Assembly: GCA_964019335.1 (NCBI GenBank)
Contig: OZ025682.1
Location: 186,001-250,000, forward strand
DNA from: Diplonema japonicum
Lineage: Eukaryota; Euglenozoa; Diplonemea; Diplonemida; Diplonemidae
Length of the DNA stretch: 64,000 nucleotides
Reading direction: 5' to 3'
Positions 57,992-64,000 of the stretch are shown here, in pieces. A program made the translations under genes and the position numbers. Below the pieces are notes generated by a model. The model worked only from the letters and a program-made list of their open reading frames with translations. It did no database searches and was not told the origin of the DNA. Positions within the stretch are counted from its first letter, which is position 1. Each line of letters begins with the position of its first letter.

Positions 57992-58116
57992 TGACGTCCT
58001 CCCACTCCGTCGACCCCAGCAACAGCAGCCCTGCCACGAGCCCCAAAAACTCCCCTCGTCTTTTGCAGCAAAGACCCGCTCAGTTGAAAGGTATAGTGAA
58101 ATATTTTGACCTTTAG
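53931..58116 (+). CDS. Very long coiled-coil protein (about 1363 residues, three exons)
   Basis: Proposed exons are 53931-57511, 57547-57930 and 57990-58116. The first intron (35 nt, GTATGT...CACAG, phase 2) is well supported: the open frame continues with IKNSRQELMKVTRERGFKKA. The second (57931-57989, GTATGT donor, ending in a run of about 40 A then G) is likely. It restores a frame reading LTSSHSVDPSNSSPATSPKN and ending IVKYFDL, though an acceptor at a later CCCCAG would keep the same frame. Without this intron the protein ends in poly-lysine at 57994. Residues about 85-1190 are almost continuous heptad coiled coil. The N-terminus has SP/SPR sites (VSPTR, RRSPRRE). It may be a centrosomal, basal-body or cytoskeletal scaffold. 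I recognise no named family. Confidence 0.75.
57512..57546 (+). other. Mini-intron of 35 nt
   Basis: GTATGTGTCC at the start and CCCCCCACAG at the end. It joins GAA-GC to G-ATA-AAG in frame. It is the shortest intron in the window. Confidence 0.75.
57946..57988 (+). repeat. Poly(A) tract at a proposed intron acceptor
   Basis: About 43 A, then GG. A purine tract directly before an acceptor is unusual. A similar A tract (about 58125-58168) lies just after the proposed stop. Confidence 0.8.
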
Positions 58117-58124
58117 AAGAAGGG

Positions 58125-58169
<45 letters not shown>

Positions 58170-58860
58170 CCACTGGTAAAAAAAGCCGCGCACCTGGCTC
58201 CGGCGGTTCTGTAACTCCTACATCCACTACAAAGGGAAGCTTTAGAAAATAGTACTATAAAAAGATTTTTTTTTGAAATAAGGGGGATCGTCTCCCTCCC
58301 ATACTGTAGATCTTTTTGTTTTTTTTTTTTTGTTTCTACGTCCTCTCTACTGTTGTTAAGATCACCCCCCCCAAAAAAAAGAAAGAAAACTGCACATTTT
58401 CTTTCCATTCCAGCTCGTGTTTCATCGAAAGTTCTTTTGTTTCTTTCTTTCCCCTCCCTTTTTTTTCTCACAGCCGAAACCCTTTTTTTGTTTTCTCTCT
58501 TTATATTGTCTTTTTTATTTTTGTCTAAGAATATAAAATAAAAGGAGAGAACGTAGCGGGGAAAGGGCTGGGAGAAAAATATTAAAAAAAAAGGTCATTT
58601 TCCTCCTAAGGTTATTTTCTTTTTCTTTTCTCTTTTGTATACACCAAAAAAAAAAAACTCTAGAATCCACAACCATGTATTTTTTTTAATCCCCCTTTTT
58701 TTTTCTTGAAAAGAATTTTTTTGTTAAAACTCTAACAATTTTTATCTAACCCCCCCCCCCCCCCCCCCCCACGCACTCCTCTTTGTATTTTTCTCCCTCC
58801 CCATAACTTCAAGCTCTCTATATTCCTTTTACAGAACAAAAAAAAAAAACGGGAAAAGAA
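58117..58860. other. Intergenic, homopolymer-rich
   Basis: A(44) near 58125-58168, T runs and a C(22) run at about 58749-58770. No gene is seen. Confidence 0.65.
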
Positions 58861-59358
58861 ATGTCGACTAAGCAGCAGAAGGATGCAGCAGACTGCAAAA
58901 ATGTCACCAAACGGCTGAGAAAGGAATTAATGACACTGATGGGGGCAAAGATGCAAGGGGTGACTGCGTTCCCCATGGGCGATGATCTCTTTGGGTGGAT
59001 GGGGACTGTGAAGGGGACAAAAGGCACCCCCTATGACGAGATGGAATTTAAGCTGAGCTTGAGATTCACCAACCAGTACCCCTTCGAGCCCCCTCAGGTA
59101 AAGTTCATCACCAGCTGCTTCCACCCCAACGTGGACCAATTCGGGAACATATGCCTAGACATCCTCAAGGACCAGTGGTCCTCCGCGTACGGTGTCACCC
59201 AAATCCTTCTCTCTATCCAAGCCCTCCTTGCCGAGCCTAACAACGAGTCCCCTCTCAACAACTACGCAGCCTCTATATGGAGCAACCAAGAGGAATACAT
59301 GAGAGTGCTAAAGCTGAAGCACAGCGACTCGAAGGCCCAAGTGGAGGCCGAGTGCTGA
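58861..59358 (+). CDS. UBE2C: Ubiquitin-conjugating enzyme E2 C-like (UBE2C/UbcH10)
   Basis: A 165-residue E2 with a single UBC domain. The HPN motif is at 88-90 and the active-site cysteine is C98 in GNICLDIL. Closeness to UBE2C rather than other E2s is seen in KRLRKELMTLM near the start, the AFPMGDDLFGWMGTVKGTKG stretch, YPFEPPQVKFIT, and ICLDILKDQWSSAYGVTQIL with LLSIQALLAEPNNESPLNNY. UBE2C works with the anaphase-promoting complex to start ubiquitin chains on mitotic cyclin and securin. It is intronless. The start follows gggaaaagaaATG. Confidence 0.93.
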   Translation: MSTKQQKDAADCKNVTKRLRKELMTLMGAKMQGVTAFPMGDDLFGWMGTVKGTKGTPYDEMEFKLSLRFTNQYPFEPPQVKFITSCFHPNVDQFGNICLDILKDQWSSAYGVTQILLSIQALLAEPNNESPLNNYAASIWSNQEEYMRVLKLKHSDSKAQVEAEC

Positions 59359-59598
59359 AAGGAAAAAAAAAATTTTTTTTAGATTTGTTTTATTTCTCCC
59401 CCACCCTTTTTTTTTTATATTTCTGTTGTTAAAAAAAATTCTTTTTCCCCCCCCCTTCTTTTTTTTTCACCATTGTACAAGATTCCCCCCCCTTCTCCCC
59501 ACCCTTCTTTTTTGTTCATGTTTCCACTCACATTTTTTTTTGTGTTTCAAGTGTTAATAGCAATTTCTTTTCTCAGGAGAGGCACCCAGTCCCCTCAA

Positions 59599-62500
59599 AT
59601 GGCATGGCGGCGCGAGGAAACGGAGTGGAAAGCCAGCGCAGACCCTGTGGAGAAGCTGTCGGGTCGGGAAGGGACATTTAAAGGGAAGATGTGGAGGGAG
59701 AGGGGACGGGAGAAATCGCAGTCGCCGGAGGTGGTGGTGCGGGAGGATGCTACAATGGGGTACAGAATTATAGGGCAAGGGGACGAGAGCAGTGCAAGCC
59801 ACGGGCTGACACCCTCACCAGGGCAGTCCTCCGGGCATCCTCATGAAAGGCCTCACGAGAGGTTAAGTGTGTCTCTCCCATCAGGAATCTATCCTGAGTC
59901 AAGAAGCGCCTCTCGAAGTGGTGGAAGTGCCACCACTGCCGCCACAACCACTACTACCACTTCCACATCATCAGCCCCAGCAGGGAACTTCCGCACCCAG
60001 ATCACCATCAAGGGCGAACGCCTCGTTGTTGGCGTTGATCCGCGCGAGCCAAGCACACAGACCACCTCCAACAGCAAGGCCAACAAGGTGGACCTTCTCG
60101 AAAGGGTTGCCAAGCTTGAGTCCCTCGCCTCCGGCATGGTGGAAGGGGAACGCGAGGCAGGGTTGAAGGAGCTCCAGGAGATCAAGAACCTTTTGTTGGA
60201 ACGGGAGAGGAAGGAGAAGCTCCCGCAGTGCCCTGCCGCACAACACCACTGCCATCCCCCGCACCCGCACCCGCACGGCCTTTCTAAGGGCCCTACCAAT
60301 GTGAGCTTGGACACTGAGCTGACGGTGGTGAACGCGCTGCGCAACTGTTTAAAGAAAGGCGACAACATCATAACGGTGAAGCAACCGGAGCACCAGCAAC
60401 TGCAGCAACAGCACCCGCATGCAGCGACGAGGTCTGCCTCGCCCCACGTAGAGGCAGGGGGCACAAACGACGTACTCGTGCAGTCGCAGGGGGTGAAGAT
60501 CAAGTCGCTTGTAGCCGAAAATGCGCAACTCCTTGAGACGCTTCAAACGGTGCAGACGTTGCAGAAGAACGACAAGATGGCCGGTAATTCCTTGTTCGCG
60601 ACCCTTCAGAGACAGACTGAGGACATTCAAATGCAAGCTATGCAGTACAAAGAGGAAAGGGACGCAGCGAAGGCAGAAGCGAAGACGCTGCTGACTGAGC
60701 GGGAGAGGCGTGACGACGAGGTCAAGGTCGTGCTGAGCGAGCACGAAGCTGTGAGCAGGCAGGTGAGAAGGGTGGAGTCCGAGAACGAGAGTTTAAGAGG
60801 GCATTTGAAGGTTGTTATGAATGAAGCGGAGAAGCACACCCAGCAATCGAAGGACTTCAGGGTCCTGCAGCAACGGACCGCGGAACTGGAGAGGGCGCTG
60901 TCGCAACCCTCGACGGAGGTAGCGAAAGAGATTTCGATGTTGAAGCGAGAACACGAGTTGGAGGTTAAAACATTGCGTTCTGAGCTTCGCACACTGCAAG
61001 AACAGGCTGAGACAGCGTTGGGGTTGGAGGCGGACGCAGCTGCACAACAGGTAAAAAAACAGCAAGTTGAGATCACAGAGCTACGCGCTTCGCTCGCAGC
61101 GACCCACACCGCGGTCCCTGAGAGGGACGAACTGCGCAAGAAAATAGAAGAAATGAACATCGAGCTCGGAAGCAGCCGAGGGAAGCTCGTCCTCCACGAG
61201 AAGCTCTTGGAAGAGGTTGCAACCCTCCGTAAGAGCTCTTCAAGGATCGCTGAGCTGGAGGCAACCGTGGCATCCACGTCACAAGCGCTTATAGACCGTG
61301 ACAGGCTGACGAAGAACCTGGAAGAGGCTGCTTCTGACATCCGATCTCTGAACACGAAAGTATCAGAATTGACCCTCGTGGCCTCTGAAGCCGAGGCTTT
61401 ATATAGTGAAGTTGACCGTCTGAAGGGTATTGAAGCATCTGAGGCCAGCTTAAAGGCAAAGCTTGAGAAGTTCGGCGATGTGCAGTCTGAGAATGAAGTC
61501 CTTTCTGACCATTTGGAAGTGTTGCAGAAGGAGGCTGCTCAAGTCAAGCCTCTAGCGATTGAGAACAGCAGTCTGAAGGCACAAGTCGCACGCATGCAGA
61601 CTACCATCGAGAACGACAACGCTCTGATTTCTGAACAGTCGGAAAACCTTCGTAAGCTACAATCCACCGAGGCTGCTCTCGCCACCGCACGTGAGAATCT
61701 CAACCAGAACGCTGCTTTAATCGAGTCGCTGCAGTCAGGCGTGCGAGAGGGCAAGAATCTGAAGAACCAAGTCGATTTTTTGCAGGCGGAGGCGAACCAG
61801 GCTGCGGGGGAGCAAGCCAAACTAAGGAAATCCCTGGAAAGGTACATCGTTCAGTGCGAAGACTTGAAGAGGGACCGAGACGACACGAAGAGCCTTCAGG
61901 AAGAGGTCAAAACAATGACTGCAGAGCTAAGGGTTATGAGGGAAGATAACCACCAACAACAACAGCAATTGCAGCAACAGCAAAGCCAACAACAACAACA
62001 ACAGCAGCAGCAGCAGCAGCAGTCTAGAGACGAAAGCTGTCCTCGCTGTGTGTGCTTGCTTCAGTTGTTGGATGAGCGTGCTGAGCAGCTGGAAGAATTG
62101 AAGTCGAGAGTAACTCAAAGACCTCCGTCGCCCACACCGCTGGACCTCAGCGCTGGAATATCTGAGCAACAAGAACCTCCCCGTCAGCAACAGCAACGGT
62201 CACAACATCAACAGGACCTTTATTCCAGTCAGCAGCAACAACAACAACAACAGCTACAACAACAACCCCCAGTACCGCACTGGATGGAATGGGCAAATAA
62301 GCAAACTAGCCATTCAGCTGCATACCAACGGGAGAAACAGTTAACAGGGTTTTCAGGGTCTTTCTCCGGGTCATGCCACTCATCTGCTCACACTCAGGAG
62401 GGAGGTGCTGTCCCTTACCAGAATATCAATACCAGTGGGGATGGCGATCTTCAACAGACACAACACCAGAACCAGAACCAGAACCAGCACTGTATGCAGC

Positions 62501-62649
62501 ACCCTGACAGGGTAACATATCGCACCCAGTTAACACGGTCGCAGGACCAGCTCTCTCAAAAACCCATTCCACTCCAGCAACAGACCAGCAACGGTTTGCA
62601 TAGAAAGCGTTCAAACCACACCCAGCACAAATACGTTTACGTGAGTTAA
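59599..62649 (+). CDS. Coiled-coil protein with polyglutamine tracts (1016 residues)
   Basis: Not recognised as a named family. Residues 1-200 are charged and Ser/Thr-rich. A His/Pro stretch (HHCHPPHPHPHG) lies near 215-226. Coiled coil runs from about 290 to 780. A glutamine block (about 785-808, encoded by CAA/CAG repeats) and a small cysteine motif (CPRCVCLLQLL) follow. The tail is Gln-rich and disordered, with more Q blocks. A cytoskeletal or RNA/protein scaffold role is possible. The start at 59599 (cctcaaATGG) is favoured over an in-frame ATG at 59473, which would read a phenylalanine-rich stretch. A TTTTCTCAG just upstream (59568-59576) could be a 5'UTR splice acceptor. Confidence 0.7.
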   Translation: MAWRREETEWKASADPVEKLSGREGTFKGKMWRERGREKSQSPEVVVREDATMGYRIIGQGDESSASHGLTPSPGQSSGHPHERPHERLSVSLPSGIYPESRSASRSGGSATTAATTTTTTSTSSAPAGNFRTQITIKGERLVVGVDPREPSTQTTSNSKANKVDLLERVAKLESLASGMVEGEREAGLKELQEIKNLLLERERKEKLPQCPAAQHHCHPPHPHPHGLSKGPTNVSLDTELTVVNALRNCLKKGDNIITVKQPEHQQLQQQHPHAATRSASPHVEAGGTNDVLVQSQGVKIKSLVAENAQLLETLQTVQTLQKNDKMAGNSLFATLQRQTEDIQMQAMQYKEERDAAKAEAKTLLTERERRDDEVKVVLSEHEAVSRQVRRVESENESLRGHLKVVMNEAEKHTQQSKDFRVLQQRTAELERALSQPSTEVAKEISMLKREHELEVKTLRSELRTLQEQAETALGLEADAAAQQVKKQQVEITELRASLAATHTAVPERDELRKKIEEMNIELGSSRGKLVLHEKLLEEVATLRKSSSRIAELEATVASTSQALIDRDRLTKNLEEAASDIRSLNTKVSELTLVASEAEALYSEVDRLKGIEASEASLKAKLEKFGDVQSENEVLSDHLEVLQKEAAQVKPLAIENSSLKAQVARMQTTIENDNALISEQSENLRKLQSTEAALATARENLNQNAALIESLQSGVREGKNLKNQVDFLQAEANQAAGEQAKLRKSLERYIVQCEDLKRDRDDTKSLQEEVKTMTAELRVMREDNHQQQQQLQQQQSQQQQQQQQQQQQSRDESCPRCVCLLQLLDERAEQLEELKSRVTQRPPSPTPLDLSAGISEQQEPPRQQQQRSQHQQDLYSSQQQQQQQQLQQQPPVPHWMEWANKQTSHSAAYQREKQLTGFSGSFSGSCHSSAHTQEGGAVPYQNINTSGDGDLQQTQHQNQNQNQHCMQHPDRVTYRTQLTRSQDQLSQKPIPLQQQTSNGLHRKRSNHTQHKYVYVS
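61949..62024 (+). repeat. CAA/CAG repeat encoding polyglutamine
   Basis: A mixed CAA/CAG/TTG run giving about 24 residues, mostly Gln. A second block lies at about 62230-62266. Confidence 0.85.
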
Positions 62650-62824
62650 AGATTTTTTTTAATAGAGTTCAATTGCCTCGCTTCTTCTTTTTTTTTTTTT
62701 GTAGATTCCCGTCCTCTTAGATTTCTAGAAATAACCCCCTCCTGCATTAGGCATTTTTATATTGTTTTGCTGTTTCCCCGGGTGCGTTTTTGTACACTTA
62801 CCAGAGAAAAAAAAATAGGTTACT

Positions 62825-62861
<37 letters not shown>
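62650..62861. other. Short intergenic ending in a poly(A) leader
   Basis: T-rich after the stop, then A(37) touching the next ATG. This is the longest such leader in the window. Confidence 0.65.
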
Positions 62862-62864
<3 letters not shown>

Positions 62865-64000
62865 CTTCCTTTACTTGTGCAGACGCTTGTGGGGGCTGCG
62901 ATACCAACGCTGTTGGGGTACAGCAACGGCACACAAAACCTTGCAGATGTTGTTGTGGTGGACGGCCTTGCGTACGCAGTGGGGAACGTAGGGTTGATAA
63001 TATACGACACCAAGAGTCTCGGAGAAAATGTGGTGGGGGTGCATGGCGCATCTGGGGCAGCCACGGGTGTCGCCCTGTCCCAGGACATCGCGTACGTCGT
63101 TGGCGGGAGGACGCTCACAATGCTGAACGTTTCTTCCCCAGGAAAGATGTCTGTTCTTGGTAGACACACGACGACCAACGCAATGCTGCACAAGGTGGCG
63201 GTGTCAGGGGATGTTGCCTACATCGCCACCGACCGTGGCGCTTTGATGATGAATGTCAGCAACCCGGAAGAGCCCTCCAGGATTGGGTGGGCAACCGCAA
63301 CCGGTCCTGTCCACGACGTGGTTGTGAAGACTGACTCCAACACACGGCACCTCTTCCTTGCAATGGGTGCCTCCGGGTTTGCTGTTGTCGACGTCACAGA
63401 CGAGAACAAGCCCGTCAACGTGCGTGTGGTCAACTCGACACCTGGACCTGCTGTGGGTATCGCTATAGCCAAACGACCCATCTCCGGTCAGACTCTGGTG
63501 TTCATTGCTTGTGGAACAGGCGGCCTTGCCGTGTACATTGATTCCAACCTCAACGGTGCGACCATGTATGCCGATGCCAATGTTACCAGTGTTGCGGTGT
63601 CTGTAGATGGGAAGGCAGCCTTCGTTGCCGACAGCAGGCACGGTGTTCTTGTGATCGACACCGATCCCATCCCCCTCACCAGCACCAGGAGTCTGCAGGT
63701 TGCGGGAAGAAAAGAGGCGGCAGGCACCGTGCCCCAAGGGTTGGACTTCGTCGAGGAGACCAACAATTTGATGGTTGCATATGATTCAGGGTCGCTTCAT
63801 AATATGAGTATCACGTCCACGACCCGTCCGTCACGTCTGGTGTCGAACAAGCAAGAAGGCCATGTTGAGGCCATTCACGGTTCAGGGTCGACACTCTTCG
63901 TCGGCAACAACGGGGAGCTGCAAATTTGGGAGCTGCAACGCAAAAATCTTCAATTGCTAGGGTCTGTCAGGGGCCCTAAGAGTTTCAGCGGTTCCATCCA
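62862..64000 (+). CDS. LVIVD-type beta-propeller protein, 3' end outside window
   Basis: An open frame of at least 379 codons running off the right edge. The N-terminus MLPLLVQTLVGAAIPTLLG may be a signal peptide. Repeats of about 40-50 residues carry the LVIVD-like pattern: VVVVDGLAYAVGNVGLIIYD, VAVSGDVAYIATDRGALMMN with NVSNPEEPSRIG, LAMGASGFAVVDVTDENKPV, and VAVSVDGKAAFVADSRHGVL with VIDTD. Such propellers are usually exported and bind proteins or polymers. No enzyme motif is visible. The A-tract leader and hydrophobic start support 62862 as the initiation codon. Confidence 0.75.

Noticed and set aside
59473-59598. Extension of the polyQ coiled-coil protein to an earlier ATG
   Set aside because: Would be a phenylalanine-rich homopolymer translation. 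The MAWRREE start has a better context.
1-64000. CRISPR arrays, prokaryotic operons, integrated virus or autonomous transposon
   Set aside because: No spaced short repeats, transposase, reverse transcriptase, integrase or capsid-like protein seen. Tandem repeats here are gene duplications.

Overview
This window is nuclear DNA of a unicellular eukaryote. The evidence is GT-AG introns (mostly GTATGT donors, 35 to about 230 nt), standard stop codons, and eukaryote-only proteins: a Na+/K+-ATPase alpha subunit, MRE11, a kinesin, a UBE2C-type E2, an augmin-like protein and a NEK-like kinase. Coding DNA is GC-rich. Intergenic DNA is dominated by long A and T homopolymers. Every gene I can support is on the + strand. 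Clustered, highly similar gene copies and a single gene direction recall dinoflagellates and other alveolates. The cysteine-rich secreted proteins and allene-oxide-cyclase-like barrels recall algae and stramenopiles. I cannot fix the lineage from sequence alone.

Layout. 0-0.6 kb: the 3' end of a P-type Na+/K+-ATPase. 1.7-2.3 kb: an allene-oxide-cyclase/dirigent-like secreted barrel (AOC-like, type A). 2.74-21.6 kb: a head-to-tail array of an 8,332-bp unit, two full copies and a partial third. The unit carries a sigma-type GST, a theta-type GST, a secreted two-domain SGNH hydrolase and a cobalamin-independent methionine synthase (MetE). 22-26 kb: a cysteine-rich repeat protein and two AOC-like genes. 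26.5-31.1 kb: three possible beta-barrel proteins, two of them near-identical four-exon paralogues. 31.8-42.3 kb: MRE11, an EF-hand NEK-like kinase and a central-motor kinesin. 42.4-46.1 kb: a theta-sigma GST fusion and two more theta-type GSTs. 46.1-49.9 kb: a second copy of the block at 21.4-24.8 kb, with the cysteine-rich protein grown from 6 to 10 modules. 50.4-51.8 kb: a secreted GH18 protein. 52.3-62.6 kb: a HAUS6-like protein, two long coiled-coil proteins and a UBE2C-type E2. From 62.86 kb to the edge: an LVIVD-type propeller, cut by the window end.

How the genes may work together (inference). The array co-amplifies two GSTs with MetE and a secreted esterase-like protein, which suggests dosage selection on thiol or detoxification chemistry. 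Sigma GSTs and AOC-like barrels both have relatives in oxylipin metabolism, so an oxylipin link is possible but unproven. The single-copy stretch from 31.8 to 59.4 kb is rich in DNA-repair and mitotic genes (MRE11, NEK, kinesin, augmin-like, UBE2C). The amplified genes use strongly C/G-ending codons. The single-copy regulatory genes use mixed codons, consistent with high expression of the amplified set.

Intergenic DNA shows a repeated polarity: T-rich after stop codons, and A-rich leaders that usually run directly into the ATG. I found no tRNA, rRNA, CRISPR array or autonomous transposon.
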